From Rhizophagus prolifer (lineage: Eukaryota; Glomeromycota; Glomeromycetes; Glomerales; Glomeraceae): 30,397 bases of DNA. The stretch lies in contig NQWY01013684.1 of the NCBI GenBank assembly GCA_019425655.1, positions 1 to 30,397 of the forward strand, read 5' to 3'. The translations under genes and the position numbers were made by a program. A model generated the notes under the pieces. It did not search any database. It had not been told where the DNA came from and worked only from the letters and a program-made list of their open reading frames with translations. This document shows, in pieces, positions 23,439 through 30,397 of this stretch (position 1 is its first letter; every line of letters begins with the position of its first letter).

Positions 23439-24428
23439 ATGAGCAATACCTATAAATCAGCCGGTGTAGATAAAGAAGAAGGTTACAAGACTGTTGATAA
23501 AATCAAATCTGCCGTTGCTGAAACCCACAACAAAAATGTTCTTAACAATCTTGGAAGCTTTGGTGCGTTTTACGAAATCGCAGGTTACAAGAATCCGGTT
23601 CTGGTTTCCGGAACAGATGGTGTTGGAACCAAACTAAAGGTCGCTCTTGATTCTAAAAAGTATGATTCTATCGGTATCGACTGTTTCGCAATGTGTGCGA
23701 ATGATATCCTTTGCCACGGCGCAAAACCATTGTTTTTTCTGGATTATCTGGCTTGCGGAAAGCTGGATTCTGACATTGCAGCAGAAATTGTTCTGGGGAT
23801 GGTCAATGCATGCAAGGATAATAATTGTGCTTTGATTGGCGGAGAAACTGCTGAAATGCCGGGGATGTATCAGCCGGGCGATTACGATGTGGCTGGATTT
23901 TGCGTAGGTATTGTTGAAAAGGACCAGATTATAGACGGTTCCAAAATCAGAAAAGGTAACAAAATCATTGCGATTCCAAGTTCTGGATTTCATTCCAACG
24001 GATTTTCTTTGGTAAGAAAGATTTTCTCCGATTTCGAAGAAGAATTCGAAGGGAAACCTTTGTATGAGACATTACTTGTTCCTACACGATTATATTACAA
24101 AGACATTCACAAAGTTTTGGAAGAAGCGCCACTTTACGGGATTGCGCACATTACAGGTGGCGGATTGTATGAGAACGTTCCTAGAATTATTCCAAACGGT
24201 TTATGTGCAAACATTGATGCTTCAAAAATTAAAATTCCAACTATTATGCAGGAATTGGAAAAACGTGGCAATATCACAAGAGAAGAGATGTTCGGGACTT
24301 TCAATATGGGTGTAGGAATGGTATTGGTAACCGATGCCGAACATTCTGAAAAAATCCTTGACCTTTTGGAAGATGCTTACGAAATGGGGGAAATAACAGA
24401 AGATTCTGAGAAAATTAAATTGTATTAA
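23439..24428 (+). CDS. purM: phosphoribosylformylglycinamidine cyclo-ligase (AIR synthetase)
   Basis: A 329-residue enzyme that makes aminoimidazole ribotide from FGAM with ATP, the fifth step of purine synthesis. Family signs are YKSAGVDKEEG at the start, LVSGTDGVGTK with the ATP-contacting loop, DCFAMCANDILCHGAKPLFFLDYLA, IGGETAEMPGMY, and IPSSGFHSNGFSLVR. The end has AHITGGGLYENVPR and FNMGVGMVLV. The ATG at 23439 is chosen; an in-frame GTG at 23391 lies inside the 5' hairpin. It starts a purM-purN-purH cluster. Control of the leader upstream is suggested by the hairpins described separately. Confidence 0.95.
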   Translation: MSNTYKSAGVDKEEGYKTVDKIKSAVAETHNKNVLNNLGSFGAFYEIAGYKNPVLVSGTDGVGTKLKVALDSKKYDSIGIDCFAMCANDILCHGAKPLFFLDYLACGKLDSDIAAEIVLGMVNACKDNNCALIGGETAEMPGMYQPGDYDVAGFCVGIVEKDQIIDGSKIRKGNKIIAIPSSGFHSNGFSLVRKIFSDFEEEFEGKPLYETLLVPTRLYYKDIHKVLEEAPLYGIAHITGGGLYENVPRIIPNGLCANIDASKIKIPTIMQELEKRGNITREEMFGTFNMGVGMVLVTDAEHSEKILDLLEDAYEMGEITEDSEKIKLY

Positions 24429-24503
24429 ACACAAAGTCACAAAGCCTTTGCACAAAGAGCACAAATTTGCTAGCCTTGTGAAACCTTTTGTGTCTTTGTG
24501 GTT
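24429..24503. repeat. CACAAAG-type interspersed repeat between purM and purN
   Basis: CACAAAGTCACAAAG and GCACAAAGAGCACAAA on the left face CTTTTGTGTCTTTGTGG on the right as an inverted repeat, so the RNA would fold into a long hairpin. The same motif recurs at 26805-26845. It looks like a member of a dispersed noncoding family. Confidence 0.65.
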
Positions 24504-24508
24504 AGATT

Positions 24509-25072
24509 ATGAAGAATATCACTATTTTAATTTCAGGTTCAGGAACCAATTTGCAAAGAATTATTGACTGCATTGACAATGGTAAAATCCGGAATGCGAA
24601 AATCAATCAAGTCATTGCTGACAGAGAATGTTTTGGATTGGAAAGAGCAGAAAAACATAACATTCCGAATCAATTAATCAAACGAGGAAAGGACTTTTCT
24701 GAGAATTTAGAAAAAGCAATTCCCGAAAATACAGATTTGATTGTTCTGGCAGGTTTTCTATCGATTTTAAAACCAGAATTCTGCGAAAAATGGAGCGGAA
24801 AGATTATTAATATTCATCCGGCGTTGTTGCCCAAATTTGGTGGAAAAGGAATGTGGGGCCATCATGTTCACAATGCTGTGATTGAAGCTGGCGAAAAAGA
24901 AAGTGGTGCAACCGTTCATTTTGTGACTTCGGGAATTGATGAAGGCAAAGTTATTCTGCAGGGAAAATTTGATATTGATGAGCATGATACAGCAGAAACA
25001 TTAGCTCAAAAAGTTCATCAGATTGAATATGATATTTTCCCAACAGCCATTGATTTGGTTCTTAATAAATAG
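24509..25072 (+). CDS. purN: phosphoribosylglycinamide formyltransferase
   Basis: A 187-residue enzyme that moves a formyl group from 10-formyl-tetrahydrofolate to GAR. The family layout is complete: ITILISGSGTNLQRIID with the phosphate loop, VLAGFLSILKPEFC, INIHPALLPKFGGKGMWG with the catalytic Asn-His pair (INIHPALLP), HHVHNAVIEAGEKESG, and the Asp loop in SGIDEGKVILQ. Length is normal. It is cytoplasmic and makes the step before purM's substrate, and it lies between purM and purH. It is separated from purM by an 80-base repeat-bearing gap. Confidence 0.95.
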   Translation: MKNITILISGSGTNLQRIIDCIDNGKIRNAKINQVIADRECFGLERAEKHNIPNQLIKRGKDFSENLEKAIPENTDLIVLAGFLSILKPEFCEKWSGKIINIHPALLPKFGGKGMWGHHVHNAVIEAGEKESGATVHFVTSGIDEGKVILQGKFDIDEHDTAETLAQKVHQIEYDIFPTAIDLVLNK

Positions 25073-25080
25073 ACTTTATT

Positions 25081-25164
25081 AAGTTAAAGTAAAAATTATA
25101 TTTTGATTCATAAAATATTTTAATATAGTAGTTTATGAATTTTAATTCAAATTGACTTTAACTT
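25081..25164. repeat. nested palindrome between purN and purH
   Basis: Outer arms AAGTTAAAGT (25081-25090) and ACTTTAACTT (25155-25164) are perfect complements. Inner arms ATTCATAAA (25106-25114) and TTTATGAAT (25132-25140) are perfect too. The whole could fold as one long interrupted hairpin. It might be a decayed small inverted-repeat element or a regulatory structure. A further small hairpin, GCTCC-GTT-GGAGC, lies downstream near 25182-25194. Confidence 0.55.
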
Positions 25165-25278
25165 TAAAAACGAAACTAACCGCTCCGTTGGAGCAATCTA
25201 ATAATAGAAATCCGGAGGTGAAAGAACCGGTAAATCACAGTTTGAATAAAGCTGTAAAAAGTAAAATTGAAAGAAAGA

Positions 25279-26796
25279 ATGAGTAAAAAAAGAGCATTGA
25301 TCAGTGTTTCTGATAAAAGCGGTTTGGTAGATTTTGCCAAATTTTTGGAAGCTAACAATTACGAACTGATTTCCACAGGCGGTACTTTCAAACATTTGAA
25401 AGACGCTGGACTTAATCCAATCCAGATTGATGAAGTGACCGATTTTCCAGAGATGCTGGACGGAAGAGTGAAAACGCTTCATCCAAAAGTTCACGGCGGA
25501 TTGTTGGCAGTTCGTTCCAACGAAGAACATATGAAAACAGTTCAAGAGTACGAAATCGCGCTGATTGATATGGTGATTGTGAATCTTTATCCGTTTTTTG
25601 AAAACGTAAACAAAGATATTTCTCTTGACGAAAAAGTAGAATTCATCGATATTGGCGGGCCTTCTATGTTGCGTTCTGCAGCTAAGAATTTCAATTCTGT
25701 GACCGTTTTGACGGATGTTAATGATTACGAAGTTGTTCAAAATGAAATGTCAGTAAACGGAGATTCAACCATAGAAACAAGAAAGAAATTAGCCGGAAAA
25801 GTATTCAACCTGACTTCTGCTTATGATGCAGCGATTTCCAGTATGCTTTTGGATGAAGAATATCCTACTTATTTGAATGCTTCTTACAAAAAGGTTTCTG
25901 ACCTTAGATATGGTGAAAATCCTCATCAGTCTGCAGCTTATTATACTTCGACTTTCGAAAATGGTGCAATGAAAGATTTTGAGATTTTGGGCGGTAAAGA
26001 ATTGTCTTTCAATAATCTTCGTGATATGGATTTGTGCTGGAAAGTCGTCAACGAGTTCAAAGAAGAAATGGCTTGTTGTGCCGTTAAACATTCTACACCC
26101 TGCGGTGTTGCGGTTGGAACTTCAGCTTTGGAAACTTACACAAAAACTTTTGAGTGTGACCCGATTTCTATTTTTGGTGGCATCATCGGAATGAATTATA
26201 AAGTAGACGCTGCAACAGCAGAGGAATTAAACAAAACCTTCCTTGAGATTGTAATGGCGACTGACTTTGATGATGAAGCTTTGGAAATTCTTAGAAAAAA
26301 GAAAAACCTTAGAATCATCAAAATCAAAAATTCAGTTACTGACAAACAGGTTTGGGTAAAAATCGATGGCGGAATGCTGGTTCAGAATGCTGATGATCAA
26401 TTTTCAGACGATATCAAATTAATGACAGAAACGGCTCCAACAGAAGAGCAGAGAAAAGCTTTGTTATTCTCTCAAAGAGTTGTTAAATATGTGAAATCCA
26501 ATGCGATTGTTGTATCAAACGGTGTTCAGGCAATCGGAATTGGCGGAGGACAGGTGAACAGAATCTGGGCAACACAACAGGCCATTGAAAGAGCAAAAAA
26601 GAAATTCGATGGCGAATTGGTTCTGGCTTCGGATGCGTTTTTCCCGTTCAGAGATGTAGTGGATTTCTGTGCTCAGGAAGGTATCAAAGCGATTATTCAG
26701 CCGGGTGGAAGTATGAAAGACAATGATTCTATCGAAGCAGCGAATGAGCACAAGATTCCGATGTTTTTCACGGGAATGAGACATTTTTTGCATTGA
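25279..26796 (+). CDS. purH: bifunctional AICAR transformylase/IMP cyclohydrolase
   Basis: A 505-residue enzyme for the last two steps of IMP synthesis. The N-terminal cyclohydrolase domain shows [48 protein letters not shown] and [14 protein letters not shown]. The transformylase part has [28 protein letters not shown], and near the end [14 protein letters not shown] and [14 protein letters not shown]. All conserved segments are in order and length is normal for bacteria. The ATG at 25279 is chosen over an in-frame TTG at 25267. It closes the purM-purN-purH cluster; no clear terminator follows directly. Confidence 0.96.
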   Translation: MSKKRALISVSDKSGLVDFAKFLEANNYELISTGGTFKHLKDAGLNPIQIDEVTDFPEMLDGRVKTLHPKVHGGLLAVRSNEEHMKTVQEYEIALIDMVIVNLYPFFENVNKDISLDEKVEFIDIGGPSMLRSAAKNFNSVTVLTDVNDYEVVQNEMSVNGDSTIETRKKLAGKVFNLTSAYDAAISSMLLDEEYPTYLNASYKKVSDLRYGENPHQSAAYYTSTFENGAMKDFEILGGKELSFNNLRDMDLCWKVVNEFKEEMACCAVKHSTPCGVAVGTSALETYTKTFECDPISIFGGIIGMNYKVDAATAEELNKTFLEIVMATDFDDEALEILRKKKNLRIIKIKNSVTDKQVWVKIDGGMLVQNADDQFSDDIKLMTETAPTEEQRKALLFSQRVVKYVKSNAIVVSNGVQAIGIGGGQVNRIWATQQAIERAKKKFDGELVLASDAFFPFRDVVDFCAQEGIKAIIQPGGSMKDNDSIEAANEHKIPMFFTGMRHFLH

Positions 26797-26804
26797 TTAA
26801 GCTT

Positions 26805-26845
26805 AACCACAAAATCACAAAGATTTTAACACAAAGAATACAAAG
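26805..26845. repeat. CACAAAG-type interspersed repeat after purH
   Basis: AACCACAAAATCACAAAG, then AACACAAAGAATACAAAG. It is related to the copy at 24429-24503. It lies in the 314-base gap between purH and the proline dehydrogenase gene, which holds no gene. Confidence 0.6.
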
Positions 26846-26862
26846 TTTTTTATTCTATATGA

Positions 26863-26889
26863 GTGTCGGGTTGAGCGTAGTCGAAGTCT
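26863..26889. repeat. GTCGAAG-type interspersed repeat
   Basis: GTCGGGTTGAGCGTAGTCGA followed by AGTCT. It shares the TGAG-n-GTCGAAG layout with the palindromic piece at 18125-18149 and resembles a short repeat I recall as common in flavobacterial spacers. Confidence 0.5.
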
Positions 26890-26903
26890 TGAAATATAAA
26901 TTT

Positions 26904-26938
26904 AAACCCTTTCAGAGTTTTAAACTCTGAAAGGGTTT
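26904..26938. repeat. 35-bp perfect palindrome
   Basis: Two perfect 17-base arms, AAACCCTTTCAGAGTTT and its complement AAACTCTGAAAGGGTTT, lie around a single T. It may end purH transcription in part, but no T run follows. It is more likely a dispersed palindromic repeat. Confidence 0.75.
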
Positions 26939-27086
26939 GTTTGATAATTAATAAAAATCAACTGTAAAAATTATCATTCATTCGGCGGATTTCTGATTAT
27001 GATGAAGTATCGATTTTTTGTTTAATTAATTTTATATTTCTGATAAAATTTAGCTTCAAAAGTCATTCAAAAATCGAAATAATATT

Positions 27087-27094
27087 TACATTTG
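27087..27094 (+). promoter_or_regulatory. -7 box for the proline dehydrogenase gene
   Basis: TACATTTG, a perfect TAnnTTTG box 17 bases before the ATG. No good -33 TTG was seen at the right distance. It implies a leader of only about ten bases. Confidence 0.5.
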
Positions 27095-27110
27095 AGACCA
27101 AATTTTGGAT

Positions 27111-28268
27111 ATGAGTATTTTCAATGATACAAAGCTCGCATTTGCTGATAAAACGGATGCTCAGCTCAAAAAAGCCTACTGGATGTTCAAAGCGATTGAA
27201 CAGCCTGCATTGACCAATATTGGTGTTTCTCTTCTCAATTTTACCGTTAAGAACAATTTTCCGTTTGTGGATGGGATTGTGAAGCAGACTTTATTCGAAC
27301 AGTTTTGCGGTGGCGAAACCCGTGAAGAAAGTATGAAGGTTGTGAAGCAGATGTTCAAACGTGGCGTTGGAAGTATCTTCGATTATTCGATTGAAGGTAA
27401 AGAAGAGGAAGAGGTTTTTGATGCGGTTTGTAAAGAGATTAAAGATATTGTCAGATTTTCTGTAGGAAATCCAGCGATTCCGTTTATTGTTTTCAAGCCA
27501 ACAGCTTTTGGGAGAATTGACATTTATGAAGAAGTTGGAAAAGGGAAAGAATTGTCAACAAGTCAGAAAGAAGAATGGAATAGAGTAGTTCAGCGTTTTG
27601 ATGAAGTTTGTCAACTTTGTTTCGAAAGCGATAAAAAAGTAATGGTAGATGCGGAAGAAACCTGGATGCAGGATGCGGCTGATCAACTTTGCGAAGAAAT
27701 GATGGAGAAATACAATAAGGAAAAAGCCATTGTCTGGAACACAATCCAAATGTACAGAACCGGTCGTCTGGAATATATGAACGCTCATCTGGAAAGAGCC
27801 AGAGAAAAAGGTTATTTCATTGGTTATAAGATTGTTCGTGGTGCATATATGGAGAAGGAAAGAAAAAGAGCCGAAGAGCAAAATTATCCGGATCCGATCC
27901 AGCCAACCAAACAGGCAACTGATGATAATTATAATGCCGGAATCGATTTTGTAATGACGCATCTGGATAAAGTTTCAGCATTTTTCGGGACGCATAATGA
28001 GAAGTCAACTGAGCTGGTGATGGATAAAATGAAAACTAAAGGGTTGGAACACGATAATCCGCATATTTATTTCGGGCAGCTTTATGGAATGAGTGATAAT
28101 ATTACTTATTATCTTGCCGACAAACATTATAATGTTGCTAAGTATCTTCCATATGGACCTGTAAAAGATGTTGTTCCTTATCTTACAAGACGTGCGCAGG
28201 AAAATACCTCTGTTGCCGGACAAACCGGAAGGGAATTAGGATTGATACAATTAGAAAATCCGCTGTGA
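27111..28268 (+). CDS. proline dehydrogenase
   Basis: A 385-residue monofunctional proline dehydrogenase, an FAD enzyme that turns proline into pyrroline-5-carboxylate. The barrel motifs are present: DAEETWMQDAADQL, YKIVRGAYMEKERKRA, FFGTHNEKSTELV, IYFGQLYGMSDNITYYLA, and the closing YLPYGPVKDVVPYLTRRAQEN with the substrate-binding Arg pair. An N-terminal extension of about 90 residues, with FEQFCGGETREES, matches the longer Bacteroidota and mitochondrial-like forms. It probably works at the inner membrane face, feeding quinone. The ATG at 27111 is chosen over an in-frame TTG at 27105. It is a single gene between a -7 box and its own terminator. Confidence 0.92.
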   Translation: MSIFNDTKLAFADKTDAQLKKAYWMFKAIEQPALTNIGVSLLNFTVKNNFPFVDGIVKQTLFEQFCGGETREESMKVVKQMFKRGVGSIFDYSIEGKEEEEVFDAVCKEIKDIVRFSVGNPAIPFIVFKPTAFGRIDIYEEVGKGKELSTSQKEEWNRVVQRFDEVCQLCFESDKKVMVDAEETWMQDAADQLCEEMMEKYNKEKAIVWNTIQMYRTGRLEYMNAHLERAREKGYFIGYKIVRGAYMEKERKRAEEQNYPDPIQPTKQATDDNYNAGIDFVMTHLDKVSAFFGTHNEKSTELVMDKMKTKGLEHDNPHIYFGQLYGMSDNITYYLADKHYNVAKYLPYGPVKDVVPYLTRRAQENTSVAGQTGRELGLIQLENPL

Positions 28269-28285
28269 GGCGGATTTTCATTTTT
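28254..28285 (+). terminator. intrinsic terminator enclosing the proline dehydrogenase stop codon
   Basis: Arms GAAAATCCGC (28254-28263) and GCGGATTTTC (28270-28279) with the TGA stop in the 6-base loop, then ATTTTTAT. Confidence 0.8.
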
Positions 28286-28300
28286 ATAATCAATAGCTTT

Positions 28301-28744
28301 TTATTTCTTTTTTTCCACCTTCACAGCCTGTCTAGCCAACAATTTCCAGCCACTTTTAGTGTTCTGCCAAACGTACAAAATATCCAGACTCACTTCTCCG
28401 GGCTCTTTTCCTAAGTCTGCGGTTTTGGCAAACAAATGATTTCGGACAATTGCAGTTTTATCTACGATTTGAATATTTTGATTGGTGTTTTCAATCGTCA
28501 GGAAATTTGATTTTTTGCTGACCAGTTTTTCTACAAATTCTTTAGCATTATCAATGTGACCGCCGGAATGGCCGTAAGTCAGTTCCGGAAGAATCAATGA
28601 TTCTAAAACAGCTTTATCACCACTGATCATTGCTAATCTGAGTTTTTCTGACACTTCGGCAACCGATTGTTGATCGTTATTTTTTTGTGCAAATAATATC
28701 GACACAACAAAAATGCTGAATGCTAAAAAAAATTTCTTTACCAT
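28301..28744 (-). CDS. exported SnoaL/NTF2-like (DUF4440-type) protein
   Basis: From the ATG at 28744 this is a 147-residue protein with a signal peptide (MVKKFFLAFSIFVVSILFAQ, cut near FAQ). The rest fits a small alpha/beta cone fold of the NTF2/SnoaL type: an N-terminal helix (EVSEKLRLAMISGDKAVLES), TYGHSGGHIDNAKEFVEKL, then strands ending LDILYVWQNTKSGWKLLARQ. The W-x-L ending is typical of DUF4440-like proteins. The function is unknown; such folds bind small ligands or have lost catalysis. It faces the proline dehydrogenase gene. An in-frame ATG at 28780 would add 12 residues ahead of the signal peptide and is less likely. Confidence 0.8.
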   Translation of the reverse strand: MVKKFFLAFSIFVVSILFAQKNNDQQSVAEVSEKLRLAMISGDKAVLESLILPELTYGHSGGHIDNAKEFVEKLVSKKSNFLTIENTNQNIQIVDKTAIVRNHLFAKTADLGKEPGEVSLDILYVWQNTKSGWKLLARQAVKVEKKK

Positions 28745-28796
28745 AATTACTTTAATATTTGAATCAAAGATAATCAACATTCGTTTTTAAAGTTAT

Positions 28797-29546
28797 TCAA
28801 TTTTGATTTTCCGCATCGGTTACTTTATAAGTATCCTCAATTACAGCATCTGGAGACGCATTTTCAAATTTGATTTTCTGTGGTTCCAAATGAAACGTTT
28901 TTTTTGTGGAAGGCATTTCTTCTTCCATTGTATTGATAAGCTCCTGAAATAGTTCTCCTTTCATCACATCATAATCAAGAGATTGATGGCTTCCGGCGCC
29001 CATATTGAAAGTTTCGATATTGGTTAAAAGCAAATCTTTACCGAAATATTTGTAATGACTGAAAAGATTACCACTCGGACCAATCCCATAAAGTTGAATG
29101 CTCAAAATACCTTTGTCAATAGAAACATCTTCTGTGTCATAAAATTTGAAATCACTGTCGTTATATTCTGCAGGCATTGCAAGATGCGAGATTTTATCCA
29201 ACCGATAAGTTTTATCTTGATTTTGTAGAAGTACCAGCATAGAGCGAGGTGCCGTTTTATTTTTCTTGTCTTTTCTTACAATGACAATATCATCTAATTT
29301 ATCGCCATTCAAATCGCCATCTGCTTGATATTGTATTTCGAAAATATCAGGTTTGGTGATGAAATCCTCCACTTTCTTTCCGGTTTTCGGAAAAACATAA
29401 GCCGGGTCTTCATCGGGCTCATCAGATTTATTTTCCAATGTTTCTGTTTTGGGAACTGTTGCCTTTTCTTGAGGAGTTTTCTCTTTCTTGTTGCAACTAA
29501 AAATTATTATAAGTGCAGATATAATTAAGACTGGTTTTTTCATCAT
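28797..29546 (-). CDS. lipoprotein with a DxNxDxxDD calcium-loop-like motif
   Basis: Starting at the MMKK codons (29546) this is a 249-residue predicted lipoprotein with signal MMKKPVLIISALIIIFSC and lipobox IFSC. A Lys/Glu/Pro-rich linker follows (residues about 20-45). The folded part has YQADGDLNGDKLDDIVIVRK near residue 75, like the Asp-rich loop of FG-GAP/VCBS repeats or dockerin-type calcium sites. A beta-rich region follows, with MLVLLQNQDKTYRLDKI. I do not recognise the full family. It may be an envelope protein, possibly outer-membrane anchored. It lies 52 bases after the end of the SnoaL-like gene on the minus strand, and its start is close to the end of the next gene, so the two upstream genes may be cotranscribed. 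Confidence 0.75.
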   Translation of the reverse strand: MMKKPVLIISALIIIFSCNKKEKTPQEKATVPKTETLENKSDEPDEDPAYVFPKTGKKVEDFITKPDIFEIQYQADGDLNGDKLDDIVIVRKDKKNKTAPRSMLVLLQNQDKTYRLDKISHLAMPAEYNDSDFKFYDTEDVSIDKGILSIQLYGIGPSGNLFSHYKYFGKDLLLTNIETFNMGAGSHQSLDYDVMKGELFQELINTMEEEMPSTKKTFHLEPQKIKFENASPDAVIEDTYKVTDAENQN

Positions 29547-29565
29547 AGTCAGTGTTAGAATATTT

Positions 29566-30390
29566 CTAATGTCTATTGTCACAATCTATATAAAACTCGG
29601 GATATGAATGGTCTAAAAAAGTTATGGATGGGCAGCCAAATGATTCTGATACAAAACCAAAAATAACAGGTGGTTTATTTTTGAATAATTTTCCCGTCCA
29701 TTGCCAATCGTTATATTCATTGTTATTGATAAAGTTCAAAGGGTTGAATTCTGCGCCTTCTCCTGTTTTATATGTCTTTGCGAAAATAACTTTGTTGTTT
29801 TTAACTACAGCTAATAGCCTTTTGGAAATGCCGTATTCGCCTTTGTTATCCTGAATATAATAGATAAGGTCTTCAAATTTTGCTTGGTAAGTATTTTCCA
29901 AATTCTTTTCATTTTTCAATGACAAAGGAAATTTATCACGACTTGTTTTCTGCCAATGTACCGGAACAACTTTTTCACCGGAAAATGGATTGCTTTTTCC
30001 AAAAGTGGCTAAAGAATAATTAGTTTTATCCATTGCTACTTCCTGAGAAATTTCAGGTTGATTAAGTTCGAAACCAACCATATAATTGTAATGAGAAATT
30101 TCTTCACCTTCACTGGTATAAAGGTCAAGATTGGCAACTGATTTCAACTCATGAACCGGGAATTTTTGCAATTTTGCATCCCTGTAATTGTAAAGAAATA
30201 ATGTGTCAGTTTCCGAAAGAGAAGTTCCTTTTAGTAATTTTTCTCTATAAATTCCTGTTAGTTCAAAATGTTTTAACTCCGCAAAAGTCTTGGTTTTTTG
30301 ATTTTCAATAATGTCGTTCGGAATAGCTAAAGAATCATTGTAAATATCAGACATAGAAACAAATATATCGTACTTGCCGGTATTTTCCAT
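29566..30390 (-). CDS. hypothetical protein, start near the right edge
   Basis: A 274-residue frame from the ATG at 30390, only seven bases from the window edge, so the true start could lie outside. A second ATG, 12 codons in (MSDIYNDSLAIPND), is another option. The protein is rich in Lys, Asn and aromatic residues and has no clear signal in the part seen. Segments include HELKSVANLDLYTSEGEE, YISKRLL-like strands, VIFAKTYKTGEG, DWQWTGKLFKNKPPVIFG, and a closing SESFGCPSITF and YIDCDNRH with two late Cys. I recognise no family. It is followed 19 bases later by the lipoprotein gene on the same strand, so an operon is likely. Confidence 0.65.
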   Translation of the reverse strand: MENTGKYDIFVSMSDIYNDSLAIPNDIIENQKTKTFAELKHFELTGIYREKLLKGTSLSETDTLFLYNYRDAKLQKFPVHELKSVANLDLYTSEGEEISHYNYMVGFELNQPEISQEVAMDKTNYSLATFGKSNPFSGEKVVPVHWQKTSRDKFPLSLKNEKNLENTYQAKFEDLIYYIQDNKGEYGISKRLLAVVKNNKVIFAKTYKTGEGAEFNPLNFINNNEYNDWQWTGKLFKNKPPVIFGFVSESFGCPSITFLDHSYPEFYIDCDNRH

Positions 30391-30397
30391 AGAATAT

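Overview
The window looks like a chromosomal segment of a low-GC Flavobacteriia-type member of the Bacteroidota, most like Chryseobacterium and relatives. The grounds are the Bacteroidota -7 promoter box (TAnnTTTG) seen several times, few Shine-Dalgarno sites, LxxC-type lipoproteins, the RHS protein style with YKDHLGNTR and DPDG motifs, and short interspersed repeats of kinds I associate with these genomes. The genus is inferred from protein style only. No rRNA, tRNA or CRISPR array was seen.

Region 1 (1-8531) is an RHS polymorphic-toxin locus. A large RHS gene enters from the left edge and ends in a Fic/Doc-like tip followed by a small candidate immunity gene. Three displaced tip cassettes follow. 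Each restarts at the same point of the RHS core (YKDHLGNTR), runs through the core to a different C-terminal tip, and is followed by a candidate immunity gene. After every immunity gene comes a copy of a ~180-bp noncoding repeat with two conserved hairpins, the first a likely intrinsic terminator. Two of the junctions between repeat and next core also hold short palindrome-rich spacers of unrelated sequence. The RHS toxin genes are treated here as fossils. The repeat-bounded unit is the best candidate in this window for something not well described.

Region 2 (8532-10860) is ordinary: a DJ-1/PfpI protein, a small unknown gene on the minus strand, a candidate structured noncoding RNA, and a DUF4142 lipoprotein, separated by clear terminators.

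Region 3 (10869-23155) is a catabolic operon facing a divergent Lrp/AsnC regulator. Its genes cover reductive pyrimidine breakdown: an NCS1 nucleobase transporter, dihydropyrimidine dehydrogenase (PreT plus PreA), dihydropyrimidinase, and beta-ureidopropionase of the nitrilase type. A class III aminotransferase and an MmsA-like dehydrogenase then would take beta-alanine through malonate semialdehyde to acetyl-CoA. An M20-type carbamoylase/allantoate hydrolase-like enzyme and a small AT-rich P-loop protein are also in the operon. A flavin reductase gene follows a terminator.

Region 4 (23156-26796) is purine synthesis: purM, purN and purH in order, preceded by a promoter, a 32-codon open frame ending inside a terminator stem, and a 5' untranslated hairpin.

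Region 5 (26797-30397) holds interspersed repeats, a proline dehydrogenase gene, and three minus-strand genes for exported or unknown proteins, the last near or across the right edge.
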